Shown one piece after another: positions 37,738 through 46,618 of a DNA stretch of 64,000 nt; position 1 is the first letter of the stretch, and every line of letters starts with the position of its first letter. Made by a program: the position numbers and the translations under genes. The stretch is from Flavobacterium sp. W4I14 (lineage in GTDB: Bacteria > Bacteroidota > Bacteroidia > Sphingobacteriales > Sphingobacteriaceae), in NCBI GenBank assembly GCA_030817875.1, contig JAUSZU010000001.1, forward strand, positions 4,526,001-4,590,000. The letters run 5' to 3'. The notes beneath the pieces were generated by a model. That model searched no databases and was not told where the DNA came from. It was given only the letters and a program-made list of their open reading frames with translations.

Positions 37738-37930
37738 ATGTCTCAATCCAGCGCTGATTGCTCCTGCACGGATTGGATCTGTTTATCGAACTTTTGGTAA
37801 CGTTGTGCGCCCTTACATGCCTTACTCCAAACGGATTTACGATCTGGCATTTAAACGCCAGAAAATTGATCAGGCTAACATTCTCTTAACACCAAAAGCC
37901 AATATTGATTTATCGCCCGTTTTTTATTTT
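37738..37930 (+). pseudogene. Gene remnant followed by a copied terminator
   Basis: Bases 37740-37897 read as NPALIAPARIGSVYRTFGNV and on to FKRQKIDQANILLTPKA with no start codon; the composition looks like the C-terminus of a real enzyme, possibly a short-chain dehydrogenase (weak). At 37898-37930 the frame runs into a 33-base copy of the terminator at 35183-35215 with two mismatches. The rest of 37548-38043 is AT-rich upstream sequence of the TonB receptor. Confidence 0.45.
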
Positions 37931-38043
37931 AACATCAGGCTTAAAAACTACCAAGGACTAAACCTATTATTAATATTAAATCAGGATTCAGTTAACAGCA
38001 CATTAACATCTTTGTCATCATAAAAAATCAGAAACTAATCATA

Positions 38044-41000
38044 ATGAAACCTGTCTTTGCAGCAAAAAAGCACGCTCAGGCAAGCTTCATAACCGTTAAA
38101 AAAACAATGATGATGAAAAATTTACTTATTGCAGTGTTGCTGCTGTTTTGCCTTGCCCCAAACCGGGTACTTGCACAAACAACCCAGGCATCAATTTCGG
38201 GTGTAATCACCGATCAACAAAAGAAACCTATTCCTGGAGTTTCGGTGCAGATTAGAAACAATTCAACAGGTTTCACTACTAAAACATCTACCAACGCTCA
38301 GGGCGAGTATACTTTTAAAGAACTCCCATTGGGTGGCCCTTATTCTGTCAAAGCCCTTTATGTAGGCTTTGGCGAGCAGACCAGAAATGGTTATATGTTA
38401 AACCTTGGCGATGTGGTTAGGGTAAACGTTGCCATGCAGGAAGCTTCGCAGAATTTAGAAGCGGTACAGGTTGTGGCTTCGGGCTTGAGGAACAAAGTTC
38501 AAAACTTTGGTGCTTCTACAGAAATTTCGGCCAAAACAATGAACCAATTACCTGTAAACGGACGTAATTTTTCTAACTTAATGGATTTATCTCCTTTAAG
38601 CCGTGGTGGAAATATTTCGGGACAGTTAGGTTCTTCTACAAATTATACCATTGATGGAATGAATGCGAAAAACCCAACATCAGCTGGTAGTACTACGAGT
38701 CGTAGTGGTGCGCCATATTCAATTTCTATTGAGGCTGTTCGCGAGTTTAAGGTAGTAACCAATCAATACGATGTTACTTTGGGCAGAGCCGGAGGCGGTA
38801 CAGTAACCGCTGTAACTAAATCTGGTACAAACACCGTAAGTGGAAGCGCTTTTGGTTACGGCCGTGCAGATTGGTTAGCCAGCCGTTACGATATTAGAGG
38901 CGTAAAGCGTGACAATGATTTCTCTACTTATCAATATGGTTTTACGTTAGGTGGACCGATTATCAAGGATAAATTACATTATTTCGTTGGTTTAGATCAT
39001 CAGAAAGATGCTCGCCCATTAATTATTGCCGATGTTAATGGCCCCGCTGATGAAGCACGTTTCAGAATTACTAATAGTACTTTAGCACAGTTTTTGGATG
39101 TTGCACGTACTAAATATGGCGTAGCAAACACACCTCAATATGGATCTTTTGATAAAAAGCGTGGCTCGGATGCCGCATTTGCCCGTATTGATTGGCAAAT
39201 TAATGATAGAAATTTATTAACCATTCGTGATAATTACACAAACGATAGAAATCCATTAGGTTTAGCAGATAACACCGCGATAAATTTCTACGAAAGTTAC
39301 GGTAACGATAAAAATGTTGACAATAATTTATTGGCAACTTTACGTTCAACCATAAGCAGCAAAATCACTAACGAATTAAAAATACAACATTTATATACTT
39401 ATCAGGCGAGTACGCAAAATGATGAATTAACAGGTGCCATTCCAAGAGCAATTGTAGGAAATATAAAATCTGACCTCGCTGATGGCACCAAGGGTATTTC
39501 TACCGCAATACAAATTGGTGGCCATCGTTTCGGACAAGAAGGTTTTACCAATAATGTTTTTCAATTGGTAGATAATTTTTATTATAATACCGATAAAGTT
39601 AAATATACATTTGGTGTTGATGTGATGTATACTAACGCAAAATCTCTTTATGGTAGTGAAGTGAATGGCCGTTTCGAATACTCAACTTCTCAGATTCAAG
39701 ATCCTGCTTTTCCAAATGACCCAACAAAAAAGATCGAAGTTCCGGCGATTACAAACTTTAATAACCTTGCTCCAAACAGATTTTATCGCGAAGTACCTTT
39801 GGTTGCAGACCCAACTGTTAAGGCAGGCATTTGGAACGCCGCTATTTACGGCCAAATGCAGACTAAATTAGCAAAAGGTTTAGATTTTATAGGTGGTTTA
39901 CGCATTGATTACAGCACTTATCCAAAATCGCCACTTAATCAGCAACTATTTGATGCTATTGGCGTGAGAACAGATCATGAGTTAAAACAATTTTTAGTTC
40001 AGCCAAGAATTCAATTTAACTGGGATATTAATGAAAACCGAACAGACTTTGTACGTTTCGGAGCAGGTATTTTCGGCTCTGATGTTAACAATTATGTAAC
40101 CATTAATAACTTAACCTTTGATGGTAAACATTTAGCAACAGTTGATGTTTTTAACGCAGATGTACCAAAACCAGACTTTATAGGTTATAGAAATGGTACT
40201 GTTGCTACACCTTCATTAAGTGCTTTACAGGTACCAACGATTAATACTTATGCAGAAGATGCAAAAATTCCAGTGGTTTATAAAGCCAACTTATCATACA
40301 GTAAATTAATTACCGATAAATTTAAGGTTGGGATTACGGGTTACGCAACATTAGGACGTAACAACTACATGTATGTTGACAGAAATATGGCCGCAAATCC
40401 ATTCTTTACCTTATCTAATGAAGGTAACCGTGGTGTATTTGTACCAACATCAAGTATCACTGCAAGTAATGGTGTTGCCGATTGGAAAGGCGGTCGTTTA
40501 ACTAATCAGTTTGGCCGTGTTTTAGAATTAAATAGTAAAGGTAAGGTAAATCAATTCGCTGTAGTTTTAGATGCGACCTGGAATTATTTTAAAGATGGAG
40601 AAATCTCTGCAAGTTATACTTATAACGACACAAAAGATAATACATCGTATAATGGCAACGTGGCAAACTCCGCTACTTTATCTCTACCTGTTAAAGATGA
40701 TCCAAGAGATTTGAGCAAAATGTCTTATTCGGATAATCAATTCCGTAATAAGGTTGTTATTTATGGAACGTCGCCAAGTTTTTATGGCTTTAGATTAGGC
40801 GTTCGTTACTCTGGTATTGGTGGAACGCGATATAGCTTATTGGCTGGTGGCAATATTAATGGAGATTTTGTGGCTACAAATGATTTAGCTTTTGTATTCG
40901 ATAGAAACAATCAAAATATTCCTGCAAATATCCGAACAGGCTTACAGACATTATTGGATAATCCAGACGCAAGCCAAAGTTTAAAAGATTATATTAATAA

Positions 41001-41313
41001 ATATTCTGGTCAGATAGCAGAGCGAAATGGTGGTGTGAATGACTTTTTTGGTATTGTTGATGTAAAATTAAGCTATCAACTACACCTAAATAAAAAGCAT
41101 AGTATTGAATTCTCTGGAGATGTGTTTAATTTTGCAAACCTACTTAACAAAAAATGGGGTGTAAATGAAACTTTGGGCAACCAGGCTTTATACGCTGTTA
41201 GCGCATTCGATGCGACAAACAAAGCTTATAATTATCGTGTAAATAACACCGGCATTGTTACGCCATCAGGTAACCCTTGGCAGATACAAATTGGTTTACG
41301 TTACGGATTTTAA
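38044..41313 (+). CDS. Oar-like TonB-dependent receptor with carboxypeptidase-regulatory domain
   Basis: A 1089-aa outer-membrane protein. The signal peptide (NLLIAVLLLFCLAPNRVLAQ) follows a charged 21-residue extension, so translation may instead begin at the ATG cluster 38107-38113. Next is a beta-sandwich CarboxypepD_reg domain (about 50-125, STNAQGEYTFKELPLGGPYS), a plug (about 140-260, NGRNFSNLMDLSPLSRGGN and YTIDGMNAKNPTS) and a 22-strand-type barrel ending WQIQIGLRYGF with terminal Phe. Not paired with SusD, so uptake of a protein or other ligand rather than glycan is plausible. Followed by a terminator. Confidence 0.92.
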   Translation: MKPVFAAKKHAQASFITVKKTMMMKNLLIAVLLLFCLAPNRVLAQTTQASISGVITDQQKKPIPGVSVQIRNNSTGFTTKTSTNAQGEYTFKELPLGGPYSVKALYVGFGEQTRNGYMLNLGDVVRVNVAMQEASQNLEAVQVVASGLRNKVQNFGASTEISAKTMNQLPVNGRNFSNLMDLSPLSRGGNISGQLGSSTNYTIDGMNAKNPTSAGSTTSRSGAPYSISIEAVREFKVVTNQYDVTLGRAGGGTVTAVTKSGTNTVSGSAFGYGRADWLASRYDIRGVKRDNDFSTYQYGFTLGGPIIKDKLHYFVGLDHQKDARPLIIADVNGPADEARFRITNSTLAQFLDVARTKYGVANTPQYGSFDKKRGSDAAFARIDWQINDRNLLTIRDNYTNDRNPLGLADNTAINFYESYGNDKNVDNNLLATLRSTISSKITNELKIQHLYTYQASTQNDELTGAIPRAIVGNIKSDLADGTKGISTAIQIGGHRFGQEGFTNNVFQLVDNFYYNTDKVKYTFGVDVMYTNAKSLYGSEVNGRFEYSTSQIQDPAFPNDPTKKIEVPAITNFNNLAPNRFYREVPLVADPTVKAGIWNAAIYGQMQTKLAKGLDFIGGLRIDYSTYPKSPLNQQLFDAIGVRTDHELKQFLVQPRIQFNWDINENRTDFVRFGAGIFGSDVNNYVTINNLTFDGKHLATVDVFNADVPKPDFIGYRNGTVATPSLSALQVPTINTYAEDAKIPVVYKANLSYSKLITDKFKVGITGYATLGRNNYMYVDRNMAANPFFTLSNEGNRGVFVPTSSITASNGVADWKGGRLTNQFGRVLELNSKGKVNQFAVVLDATWNYFKDGEISASYTYNDTKDNTSYNGNVANSATLSLPVKDDPRDLSKMSYSDNQFRNKVVIYGTSPSFYGFRLGVRYSGIGGTRYSLLAGGNINGDFVATNDLAFVFDRNNQNIPANIRTGLQTLLDNPDASQSLKDYINKYSGQIAERNGGVNDFFGIVDVKLSYQLHLNKKHSIEFSGDVFNFANLLNKKWGVNETLGNQALYAVSAFDATNKAYNYRVNNTGIVTPSGNPWQIQIGLRYGF

Positions 41314-41349
41314 CAAACGTTTAGCTAAGTTTCTTAGCTTAAAGTCATA

Positions 41350-41386
41350 AAAAAAGGGAATGGATTTTTATCCGTTCCCTTTTTTT
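41350..41386 (+). terminator. Intrinsic terminator after the Oar-like receptor
   Basis: Stem AAAAAAGGGAATGGA/TCCGTTCCCTTTTTT (one wobble), loop TTTTTA, T-rich end. Confidence 0.85.
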
Positions 41387-41415
41387 ATGTTTGCATTAAC
41401 AAACAACAAAACTTA

Positions 41416-43167
41416 ATGGGATTATTACTTAACTACCTGAAAAACCACAAGTGGATTGTGGCCTTAGCGTTATTGCTAGCAGGCATAAATATTGGTTTTT
41501 CACTTTTAGATCCATACATCACCGGTCGGATTTTAGACCGTTTTATTAATAAAAAAGATACACTCACCTACGCCCAATACCTTTGGGGTTCGCTGGGTTT
41601 AATCGGGCTGGCTATTGGTGCAGCTATGGTTTCGCGTATTGCTAAAAACTTTCAGGATTATTTCACCAGTGTGATTGTTCAAAAAGTTGGTGCAAAAATG
41701 TATGCCGATGGTTTACAACATTCTCTAAAACTGCCTTATCAGGTTTTCGAAGATCAGCGTAGCGGAGAAACCCTGGGTATTTTACAAAAAGTACGTTTAG
41801 ATTCGGAGAAGTTTATCACTGCCTTTATCAGTATTCTTTTTGTAAGTTTAATCGGAATGATTTTCGTTATCGTGTATTCGGTTTCGGTAAGCTACAAAGT
41901 TACCTTAGTTTATTTTTCAGCTATTCCGATCATCAGTTTCGTAAGCTGGTTTTTAAGTCGCAAAATTAAAACCATCCAACGTTCTATCGTTGGCGAAACC
42001 ACTGCTTTGGCAGGCTCTACCACCGAATCGTTAAGGAACATCGAACTGGTTAAAAGTTTAGGTTTGGCCGATCAGGAAATCGACCGGCTGAATAAAACCA
42101 CTTACAAAATTTTGGGCTTAGAACTTAAAAAAGTGAAATATGTGCGCAGTATGAGTTTTGTTCAGGGCACCACTGTTAACCTGGTCCGCAGTACAATGGT
42201 ACTGGTTTTACTGCTCCTTATTTTCGACAATACGATTTCTGCCGGACAGTATTTCTCATTCCTTTTTTACTCGTTCTTCCTTTTCGGACCGCTACAAGAG
42301 CTGGGCAATGTGATTTTAACTTGGCGTGAGGCAGAAGTTTCGTTAGGTAACTTTAAAAAGATTTTAAGTACACCGATTGATAAAAAACCTGAGAATCCAA
42401 CTTCTATAGCAAAAATCAAGGATTTAACCTTTAGCAATGTGGGCTTCAAACACCTAACAGCCAATAGAAATGCTTTAGATAATATTTCATTTAAAACCCA
42501 TCATGGGCAAACCATTGCATTTGTAGGCCCATCAGGTTCTGGAAAAAGCACACTGGTAAAACTATTGGTGGGTTTATATCCGGCAAAAGATGGTGAGATT
42601 TTATACAATGGTATTCCAAGTAACGATATCGATCTTGATGCCTTACGCGAGAAAATCGGTTTCGTAACGCAAGACACGCAATTGTTCTCGGGTACAATAA
42701 GAGAAAACCTGCTGTTTGTTAACCCTAATGCTACGGATGAAGAATGCTATAAAGTTTTAAACCAGGCAGCCTGTCAGACTTTGCTGGCCCGTGCCGATAA
42801 AGGTTTAGACTCATTGATTGGCGAAGGTGGAGTTAAGGTTTCTGGTGGCGAGAAACAACGTTTATCTATTGCAAGAGCACTGCTCCGTCAGCCAGATATT
42901 TTGGTTTTTGATGAGGCAACTTCTTCGCTGGATTCGATTACAGAGGAAGAAATAACCAAAACCATCCGTTCGGTTTCAAATTTAACCGATCATATTACCA
43001 TTTTGATTGCGCACCGTTTATCAACGATAAAACATGCTGATAAAATTTATGTTTTAGAGAAAGGTCACATCATAGAAGAAGGAAGACACGAAGAATTAAT
43101 TGCGCAAAATGGTTTATATCAAGCCATGTGGCGCCAACAAATTGGCGAAAGAGTTGTTGAAGCTTAA
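41416..43167 (+). CDS. ABC exporter, fused permease and ATPase
   Basis: A 583-aa half-transporter. Six-helix ABC transmembrane domain (about 15-300, LLAGINIGFSLLDPYITGRILD) then an ATPase domain with Walker A GPSGSGKST (about 372-380), Q-loop VTQDTQLF, signature VSGGEKQRLS, Walker B ILVFDEATSSLD and H-loop IAHRLST. Homodimer or heterodimer exporter; substrate unknown (lipid, peptide or drug). Two-gene unit with the PLDc_N gene. Confidence 0.93.
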   Translation: MGLLLNYLKNHKWIVALALLLAGINIGFSLLDPYITGRILDRFINKKDTLTYAQYLWGSLGLIGLAIGAAMVSRIAKNFQDYFTSVIVQKVGAKMYADGLQHSLKLPYQVFEDQRSGETLGILQKVRLDSEKFITAFISILFVSLIGMIFVIVYSVSVSYKVTLVYFSAIPIISFVSWFLSRKIKTIQRSIVGETTALAGSTTESLRNIELVKSLGLADQEIDRLNKTTYKILGLELKKVKYVRSMSFVQGTTVNLVRSTMVLVLLLLIFDNTISAGQYFSFLFYSFFLFGPLQELGNVILTWREAEVSLGNFKKILSTPIDKKPENPTSIAKIKDLTFSNVGFKHLTANRNALDNISFKTHHGQTIAFVGPSGSGKSTLVKLLVGLYPAKDGEILYNGIPSNDIDLDALREKIGFVTQDTQLFSGTIRENLLFVNPNATDEECYKVLNQAACQTLLARADKGLDSLIGEGGVKVSGGEKQRLSIARALLRQPDILVFDEATSSLDSITEEEITKTIRSVSNLTDHITILIAHRLSTIKHADKIYVLEKGHIIEEGRHEELIAQNGLYQAMWRQQIGERVVEA

Positions 43168-43184
43168 GGAACAATATTTTAATT

Positions 43185-43400
43185 ATGTTACTGGCACAAG
43201 TAGAAAGCAATCAGATCGCAATTATCATTATTATGGCAGCTATATTATGGCTGGCCTTAATATTAACCGCATTGTATCATATATCAAGAAACAGCACCAT
43301 GGGTTTCTCGGTAAAAGTACTTTGGTTTATCATTATCCTTTTCGCCCCGTTTCTAGGCTCCATTATTTATCTAATCTGGGGTAAGAACAAGAAATTTTAA
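43185..43400 (+). CDS. PLDc_N domain small membrane protein
   Basis: A 71-aa protein with two hydrophobic helices (about 10-32 and 45-65). The motif FAPFLGSIIYLIWGK is the N-terminal domain of cardiolipin synthases without the catalytic part. Lies 17 bases after the ABC exporter. Confidence 0.87.
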   Translation: MLLAQVESNQIAIIIIMAAILWLALILTALYHISRNSTMGFSVKVLWFIIILFAPFLGSIIYLIWGKNKKF

Positions 43401-43449
43401 CTTTTCGTGGCTGGTGGCTCATTAACTAATCGTAAAATATAGCATTGCC

Positions 43450-43473
43450 ATAGTCCGTGTCCTCACGGACTAT
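43450..43473. repeat. Hairpin repeat GTCCGTG-TCCT-CACGGAC (first copy)
   Basis: 10-bp perfect stem ATAGTCCGTG/CACGGACTAT with TCCT loop, followed by TTTT. Could terminate the 41416-43400 unit. Paired with 43827-43850. Confidence 0.8.
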
Positions 43474-43534
43474 TTTCCCTTCCTTCAAAAAATTAAATAC
43501 CTGTTAATAAAATAAGTCTATTTTTTGGAAAGCA

Positions 43535-43800
43535 ATTCCAGTAGTTGTTCGGTTTGGTTCCGTCCCGCTGTTCCTCCTGCCGATAGGTATTGATAAAAAA
43601 CAACAACTCTTTATCGGCATCCGTGCCATCGGGTTTAGGTGGCCAAGGCAACCTTATAACCACTGATTTTTTAACCGCTATGGTTTCTGCATGAGGGATA
43701 GCAGAGGAAATCCTTTTTTGATTTTTTCTTCAAAAAAGATTGTAGCGGATAGCCCGACCCTTTCCCGATTCATCGGAATTAGGGGCATGCCTAAATTATT
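43535..43800. repeat. Degenerate dispersed repeat (copy D) between two hairpins
   Basis: Contains GTCCCGCTGTTCCTCCTGCCG and, further on, GAGGGATAGCAGAGGAAATC, TTCAAAAAAGATTGTAGCGG and ATAGCCCGACCCTTT, partly like the blocks at 83, 15858 and 20598. No gene in 43401-43958. Confidence 0.5.
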
Positions 43801-43826
43801 TGCAATAAAATATTTTCATTATCGCC

Positions 43827-43850
43827 ATGGTCCGTGTCCTCACGGACCAT
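43827..43850. repeat. Hairpin repeat GTCCGTG-TCCT-CACGGAC (second copy)
   Basis: Stem ATGGTCCGTG/CACGGACCAT, same loop, then seven T. Differs from 43450 by a compensatory A-T to G-C change at one stem pair. Confidence 0.8.
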
Positions 43851-43958
43851 TTTTTTCACCACCAAGACGCATAGACACAATAAATAGCTAATTTACTGAA
43901 TTCCAGAGCTGTCAACTTTCTGGCAAACTGGCTGTTAAAGTTGGCAACTCTTTATTAA

Positions 43959-45251
43959 CTAAGCAGCCTTGGTACTCTGTTCATTAATATCCTGCAAACT
44001 CAGTTTCGTTAAAGATTTCGTTTTTAACCATGTAATTCCAGCAATTGCCAATGTCATCGTTCCACCAAAAACTACCGATGGGATAGTACGCATTAACTTT
44101 GCGGTAAGGCCCGATTCGAAAGCGCCGATTTCGTTTGACGACCCAATAAACATGCTGTTTACTGCTGATACACGTCCGCGCATTTCATCTGGTGTTAACA
44201 ATTGCATAATGGTTGATCTGATGATTACACTTACGCTATCAAAAGAGCCTTCCAAAAAGAGAAAGAAGAGCGTTAAGTAGAAATTTTTAGATAAACTCCA
44301 GCAGATGATGCTTAAGCCAAAACCGGTTACGGCGATCAATAAATTTCGCCATGGTTTGTTCATCGGCGAAAAACGCGTCATAGCAAGCATAGTAAAAACA
44401 GATCCTGCAGAAACAGCGGCCCGCATAAAGCCTAAACCCTCGGGTCCAACTTTTAATATATCATTTGCAAACACGGGCAATATGGCTACCGCACCACCAA
44501 AAAATACCGAAAACAAATCCAAACTCATTGCCCAAACCATCATTTTTGTTTTAAACACAAACTGGATACCTTCGGTTAAACTTTTAACAATTCCTTCTTT
44601 TGGGGTAAACGTTGGCTGGTGCACTTTTAGAAAAAAAATACAAGTCAGCGCAATAAAAATAAATATTACGATAACCAGGTAGGTAATCGTAATACCAAAA
44701 AAACCATAAATTAATCCCCCTGCCGCAGGACCTAAAATTGATGCCATTTGCCAGCTCGAACTGCTCCACGTACTTGCATTTGGGTACACCTCTTTTGGAA
44801 CAATGGATGCCTGTAAAGAAAAGTTTGCCGGCCCGAAAAAACCTCTTGCCAAACCAATGCAAAAAACCATGCCATAAAGAATTTTTACTGTCCAGTAATC
44901 AGAAATATGTGAACTAAGCGGCGCACTGGTTACGAATAACATCACAATTGAGCAGAGAAAAACACTCGAAAATATTTTGAGCAATAAACCACGCTTCTCA
45001 CTTTTATCTGCAATATAGCCACCATAAAGTGCAATAGTTATGGCAGGAATAGCTTCACAAAGGCCGATAAAGCCTAATGCTAAGGGATCCTTTGTTAATT
45101 GATAAATATAAATGCCGAGTACAATGGCCTGCATTTGATAGGCAAACGTGAAAAAAAATCTCAGGCCTATATATGACCTGAACTCTTTATACCTGAGTGC
45201 CGCATAAGGATCTGGTTTTACAATAACGGAGTTGAGGTCTGAATCTGCCAC
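43959..45251 (-). CDS. MFS transporter (EntS-like)
   Basis: A 430-aa protein with twelve hydrophobic segments and MFS motifs (YGGYIADKSEKRGLLL near 75, SAVNSMFIGSSNEIGAFESGL). Start is GTG at 45251. It lies 62 bases after the HlyD-type adaptor on the same strand and may be part of the peptide locus (export or immunity) or simply its neighbour. Confidence 0.88.
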   Translation of the reverse strand: MADSDLNSVIVKPDPYAALRYKEFRSYIGLRFFFTFAYQMQAIVLGIYIYQLTKDPLALGFIGLCEAIPAITIALYGGYIADKSEKRGLLLKIFSSVFLCSIVMLFVTSAPLSSHISDYWTVKILYGMVFCIGLARGFFGPANFSLQASIVPKEVYPNASTWSSSSWQMASILGPAAGGLIYGFFGITITYLVIVIFIFIALTCIFFLKVHQPTFTPKEGIVKSLTEGIQFVFKTKMMVWAMSLDLFSVFFGGAVAILPVFANDILKVGPEGLGFMRAAVSAGSVFTMLAMTRFSPMNKPWRNLLIAVTGFGLSIICWSLSKNFYLTLFFLFLEGSFDSVSVIIRSTIMQLLTPDEMRGRVSAVNSMFIGSSNEIGAFESGLTAKLMRTIPSVVFGGTMTLAIAGITWLKTKSLTKLSLQDINEQSTKAA

Positions 45252-45312
45252 AGAAAAAAGTTTATTTGCAAAACTACGTGATGCACAATAAGATCAGAGT
45301 ATCTTTTTTCAA

Positions 45313-46599
45313 TTAATTACCAGTATTTAACATTTTAGTTATATTTCGAAAGAAGCGCTGTAATAAAGAACTCTCTTCCGTAATAATTTCTACATCAGCC
45401 TGCATACCATTTTTTAAGACAATTTTCCGCTTCGAATCTTTATTTTCGAAAGTCTCAAAACTAACTTTAGCTATGAAAATACTGTCGCGATAAGCAACAT
45501 CGGAGATATAAGAAAGTCGGCCTCTAATCATCCCATATTGTTCAAAAGGAAAGCTCCTTAACTTTACCAAAGCAAGTTCACCCTCGCGTATTTTACCCAT
45601 GTTGTATTGCGGTATCTGAATCTCTCCAAAAAAACTAGCATTACCCGGGTTTACAATAAAAATTTCCTGACCAGAGGTGACATTTTGATTCTGTTGCACA
45701 ATGCCTGCAAAGCTGAGCTTACCTGCTAACGGGGCTCGTAATACATGTTGTAAAATCCAATTATCACTTTCCGTAATATACTGATTTAAAGCTTGCACAA
45801 ATTTGGCTTGCTCTTCAGCAATGGTGTGTTTAATATCTAATAGTTCCTTTTCTTTTGCGGCATAGCTACTAGCGTTATTTAATATCGCCGTTTCAGTTTG
45901 TTGAAGTGGATATTTAGCTGATAAAAATTTGTTTTCTTGTTCATTAAATTCACTTCTCGAAATTACCTTATTTTTGAACAATTTCTGATAGGCTTTATAT
46001 TCTTGCTCCTGATTTGCATATTCCAGTTTTTGAATCTTTTCCTGCTCAAGAATTTGATTTTTCAAAGCACTAATATTCATTAAATCGCGAGTTAAAAAAG
46101 CTATTCTATTTACATAATAACCATTTTGTTGGGTAGATTGATACTGAAGGTACTGCTGATAAAAACTTTGATAACTGCTTTGAAGTTCGCCTAAATTTAA
46201 GTTGGTCGGCAGTGCAAAAGTTTGGTTAACCTTTTTTAAAATAGTGGACTGAAAATCTTTAAGCTGCTTGCTTAGTTGTAGTACATTTTCCGGATCTGCT
46301 GTGCTTTCGAAATAACCCAGTGATTGATTCGCGATCACCATTTGCCCATCCTTTACCAGTAGTGCTGTTAATTTCCCACTTTGTTTAGCCAGAACAGCTT
46401 TCGGAGCATTTAATGAATTTACCTTTAAGCTTGTTTTTACTACATCAGGGTAATCTATCAGTGCTGAAAGTAGAATGATACTTGACAGTATAGCAAAAAT
46501 CAATGTAGTACCCCAACGTAGAATCCACGCAGGAACAGCGGTAATAATTTCGTTCACTTCTTCGCTATTCTGATATATTATTTCCTGTTCAGTTGGCAT
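45313..46599 (-). CDS. HlyD-family secretion adaptor
   Basis: A 428-aa membrane-fusion protein: one TM helix (about 27-48), biotinyl-lipoyl halves (AKQSGKLTALLVKDGQMV; LRAPLAGKLSFAGIVQQNQNVTSG), a long coiled coil between (about 105-270) and a beta-barrel (RGRLSYISDVAYRDS). Typical partner of C39-type peptide exporters; lies 19 bases downstream of one. It should bridge the inner-membrane exporter to the outer membrane. Confidence 0.92.
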   Translation of the reverse strand: MPTEQEIIYQNSEEVNEIITAVPAWILRWGTTLIFAILSSIILLSALIDYPDVVKTSLKVNSLNAPKAVLAKQSGKLTALLVKDGQMVIANQSLGYFESTADPENVLQLSKQLKDFQSTILKKVNQTFALPTNLNLGELQSSYQSFYQQYLQYQSTQQNGYYVNRIAFLTRDLMNISALKNQILEQEKIQKLEYANQEQEYKAYQKLFKNKVISRSEFNEQENKFLSAKYPLQQTETAILNNASSYAAKEKELLDIKHTIAEEQAKFVQALNQYITESDNWILQHVLRAPLAGKLSFAGIVQQNQNVTSGQEIFIVNPGNASFFGEIQIPQYNMGKIREGELALVKLRSFPFEQYGMIRGRLSYISDVAYRDSIFIAKVSFETFENKDSKRKIVLKNGMQADVEIITEESSLLQRFFRNITKMLNTGN

Positions 46600-46618
46600 A
46601 TTTTATCGGTATGTTAGA

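Noticed and set aside
43450..43850. Possible CRISPR-like pair of identical hairpins
   Set aside because: Only two copies, 377 bases apart, with no spacer array and no cas genes.
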